Assembly: GCA_963792175.1 (NCBI GenBank)
Contig: CAWBVG010000019.1
Coordinates: forward strand, 1 to 64,000
DNA length: 64,000 nt
Source: CAWBVG01 sp963792175
GTDB taxonomy: Bacteria; Acidobacteriota; Vicinamibacteria; Vicinamibacterales; CAVVIG01
Direction: 5' to 3'
Below, piece by piece: positions 1 through 9,208 of this stretch; the stretch's first letter is position 1, and the number at the start of each line of letters is the position of its first letter. Position numbers and translations under genes: made by a program. Below the pieces are notes generated by a model, which saw only the letters and a program-made list of their open reading frames with translations, had not been told where the DNA came from and did no database searches.

Positions 1-1
1 T

Positions 2-289
2 GAGCACACGGCGGCGAGTGGAAACCGATGGTATCCCGTTCGTGATGATCGGCTTGTAGCCGTCGATGTTTGACGGGTCTTGCTGCGGGTCGAGCTGCTT
101 ACACAGCAGTTTGGCGATGACGTCCACCTCTGACGCCGCTGCGAACAACAGGTGTGCGAGCTCAATCGAGTAGATCTTGTAGTTGTCGGGAGTGAACTCC
201 ACGTACCGTGAAACGGTTTCCAGGTCCCGTTCCAGAGCGAGGAAGTAGTTCCAGTGCAACTTCGGAATGCCAGTCAGTTGAATGCCCAC
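2..289 (-). CDS. Unrecognised protein, N-terminal part, cut by window edge
   Basis: An open frame of 96 codons runs off the left edge of the window. It starts at a GTG at 289, because an in-frame stop lies three codons upstream and no ATG is available. The product begins with a short polar head and then a helical, mixed hydrophobic stretch (motif IYSIELAHLLFAAASEVDVI around residues 42-61) containing a single cysteine soon after. No signal peptide or membrane segment is seen. It follows higBA on the same strand after a 51-bp gap and may be co-transcribed. I do not recognise the family. The regular helical pattern would suit a small helical-bundle protein, but that is a guess. Confidence 0.55.
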   Translation of the reverse strand, partial: MGIQLTGIPKLHWNYFLALERDLETVSRYVEFTPDNYKIYSIELAHLLFAAASEVDVIAKLLCKQLDPQQDPSNIDGYKPIITNGIPSVSTRRRVL

Positions 290-340
290 GAGGTTTCACC
301 TTCGGCAAAAGCGTTGCTAGATATCCCCGTATTCACTTCT

Positions 341-643
341 TTACGCGTGAACCTCTTCGACGCGTTTCAGCGACGGCAATTTCTTGATGGCCTTTCCGCT
401 CTTTTCTTCGGCCAACCGAATTTCGTAGAGACTCTGAAGATTCAGCCAGAACTGTGGGCTCGTTCCGAAAAAATGAGCCAGGCGCAGCGCCGTGTCTCCG
501 GAGATCGCGCGCTGGCCGTTCAGGATCGCCGTGACGCGATTCGTCGGAACCTTGAGCCGACGCGCGAGCTCCGCGGCGCTCATGTCGAGCGCGTCAAGCT
601 CCTCAGCCAAGTGTTCTCCGGGGTGAATAGCCCTCGATGCCAT
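341..643 (-). CDS. higA: HigA-type antitoxin (XRE-family helix-turn-helix)
   Basis: This 100-residue protein is the antitoxin of a type II toxin-antitoxin pair. It neutralises HigB and represses the operon. The N-terminus carries the hallmark HPGE motif (residues 6-9), followed by a helix-turn-helix (about residues 18-60; MSAAELARRLKV then ISGDTALRLAHFFGTSPQFW) typical of the VapI/HigA subgroup. The start at 643 was chosen because it places HPGEHL at the usual distance from the N-terminus. The toxin gene lies immediately upstream with a 10-bp gap, the toxin-first order normal for higBA. Length and motifs match the family closely, and this gene shows no damage. Confidence 0.92.
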   Translation of the reverse strand: MASRAIHPGEHLAEELDALDMSAAELARRLKVPTNRVTAILNGQRAISGDTALRLAHFFGTSPQFWLNLQSLYEIRLAEEKSGKAIKKLPSLKRVEEVHA

Positions 644-653
644 GGTGTGTTCC

Positions 654-937
654 TCAGTGATAATCGACAATCTCGACGTTCGTCGGGCCAGGCGATCCAT
701 CCGGCCACTCAAAACAGATGCGCCACTGATCGTTGATGCGGATGCTGTACTGCCCTTCCGATCGCCCTTCAGCGCTTCGAACCGGTTGCCGGGCAGCGCC
801 GCCAGGTCATGAAGGACGTGCGCGGCTTCAAGGCGATCGAGCTTGAGCCGAGCGGACCGCTCGATGCCCGAGAACGCTTTCACCCGCTTGCCGGCCGCGA
901 AATCAGCCGTTCGCTTATCGCGGTAGCCGACGATCAT
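654..937 (-). CDS. higB: HigB-type toxin (RelE/ParE-superfamily mRNA interferase), frameshifted
   Basis: This is the toxin partner of HigA, a small ribosome-dependent mRNA interferase of the RelE superfamily. Read with one missing base near 755 it gives 94 residues: MIVGYRDK at the start, a central LPGNRFEALKGDRKG and a C-terminal QYSIRINDQWRICFEW then VEIVDYH. These are the strands and the Arg/Trp pattern expected for HigB. Without correction the frame runs through into higA and gives an apparent 198-residue fusion, which is an artefact of the indel. Either the toxin is inactivated in this strain, leaving an orphan antitoxin, or one base was lost in sequencing. Start 937 is the first ATG and gives the usual family length. 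Confidence 0.82.
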
Positions 938-964
938 CCAAACCGATTATGACATACAATTACG

Positions 965-983
965 CGTTACGTCATGCGTAACG
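965..983. promoter_or_regulatory. Palindrome upstream of higBA, candidate HigA operator
   Basis: Two perfect 7-bp arms (cgttacg / cgtaacg) flank a 5-bp centre, 28 bp upstream of the higB start. HigA proteins autoregulate by binding such palindromes. An A/T-rich stretch suitable for a -10 region lies between this palindrome and higB. The assignment rests only on symmetry and position. Confidence 0.45.
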
Positions 984-1291
984 ACTAACCGCTGCTGCTC
1001 GACGCTATGTGCGGTTAGGCAGCCCACGGACGCAGTGCCGAAATCCAGGGCTCTGGTTGAAAGTGAGTCTGTTGCAGTAGGTTGGTCAGACCAGCAGAGT
1101 CACACGCAGAGAGGTCACAGTCGTTCGTGACGATCTCGCCACGCGTCGAGAGGTGGTTGAGAAGGTTCGGTGAGACTACGCAGCAGGATCAAACATTCCC
1201 TCGAACGGGACCGGCATAGCGGATGCACTTTTAAGCGCACTAGCAGCCTCTATCGTCGGAGGAACGAACAAGCTGCGAAAGGAGCACGTCC
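984..1291. other. Non-coding gap with one inverted repeat
   Basis: About 300 bp separate higB from the DUF1254 gene. No convincing coding frame is visible. Positions 985-992 and 1011-1018 form a perfect 8-bp inverted repeat (ctaaccgc / gcggttag) around an 18-base loop. The rest has no repeat or RNA signature that I can see. Confidence 0.5.
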
Positions 1292-2789
1292 ATGATGCGC
1301 CACAACGTATCAAACTGGATTGCCTGGCTCGGGGCGTTGCTGGTCACCATCAGCGTGGCATCCACGAAGCGCGCAGACGACTGACAAGCGCGGTCGTACC
1401 GACGACGGGACACAGCAAGGCAAAGTACACCCCTGACCAAGCCAAGGCTCTGGAAGATTGGACCTATGCTGTGGCCCTCGACGCCGCCAACTGGGGTTCT
1501 CCGGCAGTCATCATGTACAACCTGCGGGCCAACGATGCCGTGGGACCCAAACCCAAGGCAGCGCCGAACTCCATCTGGCGAATGGAGGATATTTCCACTC
1601 CGAAACTCTCGGTCGAGGCGGGCTATGTCACCCCGAACGTAAACGTCATCTACGGTTTCGGCTTCCTGGACCTCGGTACCGAGCCAATCATTCTGAGTGT
1701 GCCCGATTCCAAGGGGCGCTACTACGTGGTGGAAATCGTCGACATGTATTCCAACGCCTTCGCTTACGTTGGTGGAATGGCGACTGGCTACAAGGGAGGC
1801 AAATTCGCTCTCGTCGGCCCCGGATTCAAGGGCAAGCTGCCCGAAGGGGTCAAACGTATCGATTGCCCCACGCGTTGGACACTGATTCAGCCTCGCGTCC
1901 ATGTCATCAACCCGGCGGATTTGCCAGTGGCCCAGAAGGTTATGCAAGCGATCACGGTGCAGGGCCTTGGCAAGTTTACCGGCCAGCCCGCGCCGAAAGC
2001 CCCTGTTTATAGTTATGCAGTGCCCGACGTCACCGATGCCAAACAGCCTGCCAGCGCCATGAACTTCACGGATCCGCTGCAGTTCTGGGAAATCTTCTCC
2101 GACGTGATCAACGAGAACCCGCCGCCCCAGGACCAGGTCACGGCCGTGTTGCCGAATTTCGAACCCCTGGGAATCAAATTGGGCAAACGCTGGGATCGCG
2201 CGAGTCTGGATCCCATCGTGGTCAAGGCCATGGAGCGGGCCGCCAAGGACATCGGGCCGATGTTGAGCAACCTGCCCTTCGGTCAAGTCGTCAACGGTTG
2301 GTTCATGCCCGCGCCGACGATTGGCAATTCGCAAACCGATTACCGAACCCGCGCAATCATCGCCCGGATCGGTCTGACGGCCAACACGCCCAAGGAGGCT
2401 GTCTATTACCAGGGCACGTTGGACAGTAACGGCCAGCAGTTGACGGGCGCCAAGAAATATACGATCACTTTCAAGGAGACGCCCCCATTCATCGCTCCGG
2501 GATTCTGGTCCTTGACCATGTACGATGCCAGCAACTACTACACCGTTCCCAATCCGATCAACCGCTACTTTTTGGGGAGCGACACTCCGATGAAGAAGAA
2601 CAGTGACGGGTCGGTCACCATCTACATCCAGAAGGACAGTCCCGGGCGGACAAGGAGTCCAACTGGTTGCCCGCACCTGCAGGACCGTTCTACTTGATCC
2701 CGCGAGCCTATGCGCCTGGTCCGGCCATGGTCGAATCCCTGTCCAATGCGAAGGCCTACACGCCGCCTCCCGTGGTGGAAGTGAAATAG
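1292..2789 (+). CDS. DUF1254/DUF1214 domain exported protein, two frameshifts
   Basis: The protein belongs to the DUF1254 (about residues 60-200) plus DUF1214 (about residues 350-450) family of exported proteins of uncertain function. The ATG at 1292 is preceded by a good ribosome site (aaaggag) and opens a hydrophobic signal segment (NWIAWLGALLVTISVA). The frame then breaks near 1380 and resumes upstream of the YTPDQAKALEDWTYA sequence. Characteristic stretches include YGFGFLDLGTEPIILSVPD, YYVVEIVDMYSNAFAYVGG and a C-terminal PFIAPGFWSLTMYDASNYYTVPN. A second one-base slip at about 2645 separates the body from the true C-terminus (FYLIPRAYAPG to VVEVK), which ends at 2789. Both slips look like lost bases. 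The gene stands alone and is followed by a hairpin terminator. Confidence 0.85.
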
Positions 2790-2820
2790 GCAGGAACGCC
2801 GAGGCCCAGGAAATACTCTA

Positions 2821-2847
2821 ACGGGCGGCCCGACCAAGGCCGCCCGT
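2821..2847 (+). terminator. Hairpin terminator after the DUF1254 gene
   Basis: A perfect 10-bp GC-rich stem (acgggcggcc / ggccgcccgt) encloses a 7-base loop and starts 31 bp after the stop codon. There is no strong T-tract, so termination may need other factors or the hairpin may mainly protect the 3' end. Confidence 0.6.
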
Positions 2848-2920
2848 CAGCAGGCTTCTATGGAATGACCAACGCCCTCAAGGAACCCCGTTCTGTTCCA
2901 CCTCTCAGCCGACTCCCTGA

Positions 2921-3283
2921 TCACGCCGCACGCTGGTAGTGATTCAGCAATCCGCCCAGGCGCGAGCGCCGACGCCCGCGGCCGACCGCGTCGGCCACGG
3001 GCGATTCCCGTGATCAGCCGGTTATCGAGTCCTGGTGATTCCGTTCGAGATGATAGTGCTCCACACACTCCGTGATCGCGCGTGGGCAGTGCCGCTCCCC
3101 CAGCGGAATCATGCGATCGAGACATGCTTCCTTGATCGACCGAACGGATCGCTCGGCGTGCGCATTCGCGTTCGGGGCGCGCTCTGGTGTCAGGACCACG
3201 CGGATGCCGGCGGCGCCACACCGTTGTCGCACCCGCCGGTCTCGCGCTTCAAGCGCTGCCTCAATGAGATCTGTTGAGCCCAC
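2921..3283 (-). pseudogene. Remnant of DDE integrase-type transposase (C-terminal part)
   Basis: This is the C-terminal end of an integrase-core (rve) transposase. Recognisable pieces are GIRVVLTPERAPNANAHAER, VRSIKEACLDRMIPLGERH, ITECVEHYHLERNHQ and, after a frame change, DNRLITGIARGRRGR ending LLNHYQRAA. These match the last third of IS transposases in which the conserved Glu of the DDE triad lies in the ANAHAERFVRSIK region. The upstream half is absent or scrambled: a degraded LPLRHYLYM fragment around 3290-3345 may be the residue of the preceding strand. At least two frameshifts occur. No terminal inverted repeats were found, so the element is dead. Confidence 0.72.
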
Positions 3284-3665
3284 TGTCGGTGCCGGCCATG
3301 TAGAGATAATGACGCAAAGGAAGAAATTCTCTAAAGTGTCGGTGACCTGCCGCCCAGATCGCCAGACCGGAACCGGCGGATGCCTTCATCTCCGTCTCCT
3401 TACGCGGTTCCCCCACGGGCCAGGCCCGGCACGCATGTCGCCTATCAAACATCCGGGTCTCGCGGCACCGGTCGTTGCGGGGTCGTCAGAGGGGCGATCC
3501 GGAGGACGTCGCGTGCGCGGCGTTGCCCGTCGAGGAGCCGGAGCTATGCCGCGCGCCATCCTCGAATGGGGGGGTCGACGACGCGTCTGGTGAGGGATGA
3601 CATGTCTGCTGCTCCTACGCGGCTCGGTCACTCTCGAGCAGGGTCGACCCGCTGGGCTCTGACGG
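3284..3665. other. No gene recognised; possible transposon debris
   Basis: Open frames exist on both strands, but all show biased Arg/Pro-rich composition and no recognisable motif. The first 60 bp may still belong to the decayed transposase. I see no RNA gene, clear repeat or promoter here. Confidence 0.4.
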
Positions 3666-6600
3666 TCAACCCTGATCTGGGGTCGCCTGGGGAATCGTGA
3701 AGGAGAACGTCGTGCCGCGAGCCGGCGTGCTCTCGACCCAGATGCGGCCGCCGTGCGCCTCGACGATGCCCTTGGCGATGGGCAGCCCGAGCCCGGCGCC
3801 GCGACGCCTCAGCCTTCGGTCGCCTGCCAGAACCGATCGAAGACGTGCGGCAGGTCTCGGGCGCGATGCCGGCGCCGGTGTCGGCCACCCAGAAGATGCA
3901 CCTCGCTATCCCGCGAGGCCGCGCCGACCGTGATGCGGCCGCCGCGCTTCGTGAACTTGATCGCGTTGCCGATCAGGTTCTCGAACACCTGAAGGAGCCG
4001 GTCGCGATCGGCCCAGATCTCGGGAAGATCACGCGTCCAACTCGAGTCGAAGCTCGAGCGAGGAGGAAGAGGCGAGCGGTCTCTGCGTCTCCACCGCCTC
4101 GGCGATCAGGTCACGTGCGGCCAGTCGCGCTCGGTTCGACGGTCAGCTGCCCGGCCTCCATGACGGCGACATCCAGAAGGTCCTGAATCAGGCGATTCAT
4201 CCGCGTGGCGGCGCGGTGGATCGCGTCGCTCGGCTTCTGAGAACGCCGCTCGGGCTCCGGGCCGCGACGCGTGAGGGCCGCCGCTTGCAACAGGATCGTG
4301 GACGAGTGGATTCCGAAGGTCATGCGCCACGATGCCGAGCACCTGATCGCGTAGCTCGGTGGCCTCGACCGAAGCGCGGTAGAGACGGGCATTCTCGATG
4401 GCCACGCCGCTCGGTCCGCCAGCGCCAAAGCCAGACGCAGATCGTCCGCCCGTAGATGCGAGACGGTGTGGAGGAGACGAACGCGAGGTTCCCAGGAGTT
4501 GTCCGCGCATCAGCAGCGGCACGGCCATGAGCGATCTGGGACCGAGGGCGCGGAGCGCCTGTAAATGCTCTGGACCTTGCGCGACTGATTCGAGGTGCTC
4601 GCGCTGACATGTTCGATGAGGAGAGGCTGCTTCTTCTCGACGACTGCTCGGATGAGGTCGGTCGATTTCGATCGATAGACAATTGCTCGAAGGATGCGCG
4701 AGCGCCGCGTTCGCTGGGTCCGCGCTGGCCACCTTGACCCGCCGGAGGTGCTCGTGCCCCTCCATGAGGTCGACCATGCACCAGTCGGCGAAGTCACGAA
4801 CGACCAACTGGGCAACGGTCGCCAGCGTCTGGTCGTAATCGAGAGAGGCGGCCAGCGCGGCTGCCGCTCGGCCAACAGCTGCTGCTCTTTCTCGAAGAGC
4901 TTGCGTTCCGTGATGTCTCGCATCGCGACGGTGAGGATGGTCTTGCCGCCGACCTGCAGCTTGGAGATCGCCGCCTCCGCTGGAAATTCTTCGCCGTTCT
5001 TGCGGCGGCCCACGATGGGGGTGAGGCGATCGCCCATCCGACGGGCGGTCACACGCCGGACGCAAAGCTCTCGACGTGCTGGCGATGCGTGTCGCGAAAG
5101 CGCTCGGGCATGAGATTCGCGAGCGGAGTCCCGATGGCCTCGGCCTTCGAGTAGCCAAAGACCTGCTCCGCGCCATCGTTGAAGATGGTGATGCGCTGCG
5201 CCTCGTCGATGGAGATGATGGCATCGGCAGAAATCGACACGATCCCGGAAAACTTCGCCTCTGATTCCTGCAGCCGCTGTTCCGCGACCTTGAGTTGTTC
5301 GATATCGGTGCACGTACCAAACCATTTGCGAACCTCTCCGTTCGCGCTCAGGACCGGCACGCCTCTGATCAACCACCACTGATAGGCGCCATCCGCGCGC
5401 CGCAGACGGCATTCAAGCGAGTAGGTCTCACGATGTTGTGTCGCGCGTTGCCAGGCCTCCCACGCGCGCTGCCGATCGTCCGGGTGGAAGGGCATGATCC
5501 AGCCTTCGCCGTGACTTTCTTCCAGGGTCAGACCGGTGTAGTCCACCCATTGCTGATTGAAGTAGATGTTCCAGCCATCGGCTCTGGTGGCCCAGACGAT
5601 CTGCGGCATGGCCTCGGCCAACTCCCGAAACTCGCGTTCGCTTCTCTGCAGCGCCTCCTGTGCCTGCTTCTGCTCGGTGACGTCCAGCACAGTGCCCATC
5701 ATTCGGACGGGGTCGCCCTTTGGATTCCGATAGACGCGACCCTTGGCCGAGATCCAGTGAACGGAGTCGTTCGCCCACCAGATTCGACACTCCAGATCGA
5801 AGTTGTCGGACACGAAGGCTTGTTCGAAAGCTCGTTGTGCAACTTCGCGATCTTCCGGGACAACATGATTCATGAAAACCGCCGCTCCCCAAGTGGGAAC
5901 GGCCGCCAAGTATCCGAAGATCTGGTCATGCCTGAGTGACCGCACGGAGGTATCGGTGAGGAGATCCAGGTCCCACATGCCCATGTGCGCCGAATCGAGT
6001 GCAGGGTCAGACGCCCTTCACTGTCCTTCAGCGCGGCTTCGGCTCGCTTCCGTTCCGTGATGTCCTCGATTTGAGCGATGTAATAGCGTGGTGCGCCCTC
6101 TGGACTACGAAGAATCGACGCGTTGAGTTGGATGTCGACGATCGGGCCGTCCTTGCGGATGTAGCGCTTGACGAGCTGGTATCGTGGAATCTCCCCACGA
6201 GCGAGTCGACCCGCCAGCGCGACATCGGCGTCGAGATCGTCGGGATGGGTGATGGCCTGGAACGTGAGCCCCGTCAACTCGGCGCAGTGTAGCCGACAAT
6301 GTCGCAGAGCGCCCGATTGACCCGAACGAAACGCCCATCGAGCGCGACCAGTGCCATGCCGATGGGCGCTTCATCAATCGTGAGGCGGAATCGCTCCTCG
6401 GACTCGCGCAACTGCTCGTTGGCTGACTCTGCCTGCTGGCGGGCCAGCTGTTCGCGGGCCAGAAGCTGCTCGCGCTCGGCGGCGGTCCGCCGCGCCTCCG
6501 AGATGTCGCGCGTGATCGTGCCCATCCCAAGCGTTCGGCCCGTTGCGGATCCCGGATCATGAAGTGCTCATCGGACACCGGAATCGCTTCTTGCGTCTGC

Positions 6601-7818
6601 CAATGCCGGAAGTACGTTTCGCCGTGCCAGCGGCCATGCTCGATCATGGCTCGCACGATGACGTCGGAGGCGAATGCGCGATGCTCTGGCGGGTAATACT
6701 CCGCAATCGTCGTACCATCGACGGGATAGTCGGCCGGCAACCCTACCATCCGGCGTCCCGCAGGATTGACGTACATCGGTTTCCCATTCGCGTCGGCGAT
6801 GCCGATGAAGTCAGGAGAGTTTTCGACCAGCGCGATAAAAATCTGACGTTCCTCCATTGCCCGAGCCAATTCTCTGTTCGCGCGCCTCGATCGCCTCGAA
6901 CATCCGGTCATCCCAGGAGCTCTTCCCGTTCCAGTCGGCTCGTGGCTCGCCACGTCGTCAGCAGGATGAGGCCGATGGCGGTGAGCGCAAACAGCGAGAC
7001 CTGAACACTCACGTCGTACCAACCTGCGACGACTCCGAGTCGCGTCGCCACACCGACAAGAGCGGGGGACCACGATCCAAGCCACCAGTGTCCGCCTGGC
7101 CATTCTGCCGCTGTTGGTGCGGCTCGCGACCAGCGACATCATGCCGTCATGAGGGCGCCCGCCCAGAAGAGCGACAACGAGCATGATGAACGTCACGGCG
7201 GTCTGCACCGCCATCCCGATGCTCGGGGCGTAGATCGGAAATCCATAGAACACGTGCGTAGAAAAAATGTAGCCAGTGGCCGCGACGATGGCGTTGGCTG
7301 CGACCGCGAGCCCGCCACCCTGACCGACATAGAACTTCGAGATGCCGAAGTTGAATGAAAGAATCGCGGCTCCAAGGAGGACGAAATTCAGCGACGTTTG
7401 TGGCGAGGGACGCCCCGGAAATGGCTGGTGAAGAGACTCGCCTTCGCGGAGGAAGATTCGGTCGATTCCAAGGTCGCGACCGAACGCGTATTCGCTCAAG
7501 GTGAGCACACCGAGAAGCAGAACGACAGACGCCAAAAGAGCGGCGATAGGCATCCGCCCACGTGCACGTGTCCCGTCGTTCTCGGCTCAAGAGCACGGCC
7601 ACGGCAGCGAGACCCAAGCCCGCGGCCGTATTAGGCTGCATGGCCGGGAGCGTTGGGTACCCCTGGTCAGCAGCGTGAAATCGAAGAATCCAGCCGAGTG
7701 CAGCGACGAGAGGAAAGATGAAAGCGATCAGGCAGAGCGCCTTCGACAGCGAGAGGCTCAGCCGCACGAAATCGTCGCTGGTTGGACTCTCAACGCGCTG
7801 TGACTTTTGTTCGGTCAC
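3666..7818 (-). CDS. Large membrane sensor histidine kinase with five PAS domains and a GAF domain
   Basis: One gene of about 1,385 codons, broken by at least seven frameshifts, encodes a signal-transducing histidine kinase. From the N-terminus there are several membrane segments (residues about 20-230: LCLIAFIFPLVAALGWIL, ALLASVVLLLGVLTL and others), then PAS1 (FIALVENSPDFIGIADANGK, about 6545-6850), PAS2 (FRLTIDEAPIGMALVALDG, 6050-6420), PAS3 (5660-5990), PAS4 (MPQIVWATRADGWNIYFNQQ, 5300-5660) and PAS5 (ISADAIISIDEAQRITIFND, 4920-5270). A GAF domain (4480-4850) follows, then the HisKA helix with phospho-acceptor His in LGIVAHDLRNP (near 4330) and HATPase_c with NAIKFT, ADTGAGIAPE and GLGLPIAKGIVEAHGG. 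There is no receiver domain and no partner response regulator in the window, so it is an orphan. The ligand is unknown. Confidence 0.85.
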
Positions 7819-8214
7819 CGGTAGATGCCCCTACGCCTGTCTGTGTTCAAAGATGGACCGATTATTCTCGCATCGCGCTTATAGGCAGCAAGAGATCTGC
7901 CGACTCGGGGGTTAGAAAGGATTCGCCGACTCAGGGGTTTAAGCACGGCGTTCGACCACGATGATGTTGGCGACCGGCGGTCTGCCGATGACCCTGGCGA
8001 CGCTCGTGCTGGGCTAGGTCTGGCTCTGGCTGATTGAGTAACTTGATGCGCTCAGGAATAGGTCGGAACGGCAATCGACCCTGTCACTCCTCATTGCACA
8101 ACTCTTCTGTCCGGTACGCGTCAACATCGACCAGGAACCCTTCCCCGTCTTCACGGTTTCCGCGCCTGCGTGCCAAGTCCTGGGTTGAAGTCGAGGGCAG
8201 ACTCACGCGTGTCG
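7819..8214. other. Non-coding gap between sensor kinase and radC
   Basis: About 400 bp with no convincing gene. A short imperfect direct duplication, gccgactcgggggtt then gccgactcaggggtt, lies at about 7899-7940. The region upstream of the kinase start (7819-7900) is relatively A/T-rich and probably holds its promoter, but no good -35/-10 pair is evident. Confidence 0.4.
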
Positions 8215-8883
8215 TCACAGGCGCCCCGCCTCCTTGAAGCTCCAGTACCGGACGTCGCCCAGCACCACGTGATCGATCACGTCAATCCCCATCAGCACAC
8301 CGGCCGCCGCCAGCCGGCGGGTCAACTCCATGTCCTCTGGACTCGGCGCGGGATCGCCCGATGGATGGTTGTGAAACACCACGATGGCCGCCGCGCCGCC
8401 GATGGCGGCTTCGCGAAAGACGTCACGCGGCTCGACGCACGAGCTGTTCAACGTGCCGACCGCCAGCACCACCGACCGCAGCACCCGGTGCCTGGTATCG
8501 AGCAGCACGATGCCGAACTGCTCCACCGGCCGGGCCGCATAGCGCGGCATCAGATAGTCGACCGCGTCCTGCGGCCGGCGAATCTGCAGCCGGGCGCGCG
8601 GCGCGTGCGTCAGCGTGCGCCGCCCGAGCTCCATCGCCGCCACGATCTGCGCGGCGCGCGCTTCACCGATGCCCACGATCCGCATCAGATCGCGGCACGT
8701 CGTCCGCGTCAGCCCGTGAAGTCCGCCGTGCGCGGCCAGCAGCGCGTTGGCGACGCTCAGCGCGTTGCCGCTCCGCGAGCCGTTGCCGAGCACCAGCGCG
8801 ACCAGCTCGTTGTCGCCGAGCGCTGCCGCACCGTGACGCAGCAGCTTCTCGCGCGGCCGATCGTCAGGCGACAATTCTTTCAT
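8215..8883 (-). CDS. radC: RadC-family JAB/MPN protein
   Basis: A complete RadC-type protein of 222 residues. The N-terminal helix-hairpin-helix region (about residues 1-75) includes PREKLLRHGAAALGDNELVALVL and the IVGIGEARAAQIVAA loop. The C-terminal MPN/JAB domain has the metal-binding signature HNHPSGDPAPSPED preceded by the usual Asn/Glu pattern (GTLNSSCVEPRDVFREA). The family's role is not settled; it was once linked to DNA repair. The start was set at the ATG at 8883 (MKELSPDDRPREK) because the alternative ATG 15 bp upstream lies inside a heptad repeat array and adds residues not typical of the family. No partner gene is adjacent. Confidence 0.9.
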   Translation of the reverse strand: MKELSPDDRPREKLLRHGAAALGDNELVALVLGNGSRSGNALSVANALLAAHGGLHGLTRTTCRDLMRIVGIGEARAAQIVAAMELGRRTLTHAPRARLQIRRPQDAVDYLMPRYAARPVEQFGIVLLDTRHRVLRSVVLAVGTLNSSCVEPRDVFREAAIGGAAAIVVFHNHPSGDPAPSPEDMELTRRLAAAGVLMGIDVIDHVVLGDVRYWSFKEAGRL

Positions 8884-8885
8884 CG

Positions 8886-8940
8886 TGTCAGCTATCACCT
8901 CGCAGCTATCAGCTATCAGCTGTCAGCTTTCGGCTATCAC
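8886..8940 (-). repeat. Heptad repeat array, GATAGCT type, left arm
   Basis: On the minus strand the sequence is a run of about seven 7-bp units of the form GATAGCT/GAAAGCT/GACAGCT with one diverged unit. It abuts the radC start and faces, in opposite orientation, the array at 9135-9169. Confidence 0.85.
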
Positions 8941-8941
8941 T

Positions 8942-9117
8942 GGCGTCACCGCTGGACGCGCCGCAATATTTGCCGCCGCCTTGCTCGAACGGCGAAGGCG
9001 GCGCTGCGCAGGCGGAACCCATGGCCACGTCCACGAAACGACGACATTCACGATCTCCCCTGCGGCCACAGCCTTCCGCAAGGTCTGCCAAACGGTCAGG
9101 TTCTTGAAGTCCTGCAT
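8942..9117 (-). pseudogene. Decayed four-helix-bundle (S23 / 23S rRNA intervening-sequence) protein gene
   Basis: The start is excellent: an aggagg ribosome site followed by ATG at 9117 and the family opening MQDFKNLTVWQ. In a second frame the next recognisable stretch is AEGCGRRGDRECRRFVDVAMGSA, which in intact members comes after about 40 more residues. The middle of the gene has therefore been deleted, and the C-terminal helix is also lost. Intact relatives are about 120 residues and form a four-helix bundle. They are encoded in 23S rRNA intervening sequences and at scattered chromosomal sites. Here the remnant sits between two inverted heptad arrays, as if it arrived as a small cassette. 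Confidence 0.68.
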
Positions 9118-9134
9118 CGTTCCTCCTTTTTAGT

Positions 9135-9169
9135 GAGAGCCGAAAGCTGATAGCTGAAAGCCGAGAGCT
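9135..9169 (+). repeat. Heptad repeat array, GAAAGCT type, right arm
   Basis: Five consecutive 7-bp units (gagagcc, gaaagct, gatagct, gaaagcc, gagagct). It is the same unit family as 8886-8940 but on the opposite strand, so the two arrays flank the decayed four-helix-bundle gene as inverted repeats. Confidence 0.88.
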
Positions 9170-9196
9170 GGATCCCGACCGCCAAAACGCGCCTGC

Positions 9197-9202
9197 TATA
9201 CT
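9197..9202 (+). promoter_or_regulatory. -10 box (TATACT) of a probably leaderless promoter
   Basis: An extended -10 (tgcTATACT) ends six bases before the ATG at 9209, which puts the expected transcription start on the start codon itself. No -35 consensus and no ribosome site are visible. Confidence 0.55.
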
Positions 9203-9208
9203 TGCCGC

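Noticed and set aside
341..937. A 198-residue HigB-HigA fusion.
   Set aside because: Restoring one base near 755 gives a normal HigB ending in VEIVDYH and a separate HigA.
983..1020. Integron attC-like site (gactaac...gttaggc) near the toxin-antitoxin genes.
   Set aside because: The interval is only 38 bp, the R''-type box has a mismatch, no L boxes are evident, and the flanking genes are not in cassette orientation.
1240..2676. A 478-residue minus-strand open frame opposite the DUF1254 gene.
   Set aside because: It has no domain, its composition is that of an antisense shadow, and the plus strand carries a recognisable family. The same applies to many long antisense frames in this GC-rich sequence.
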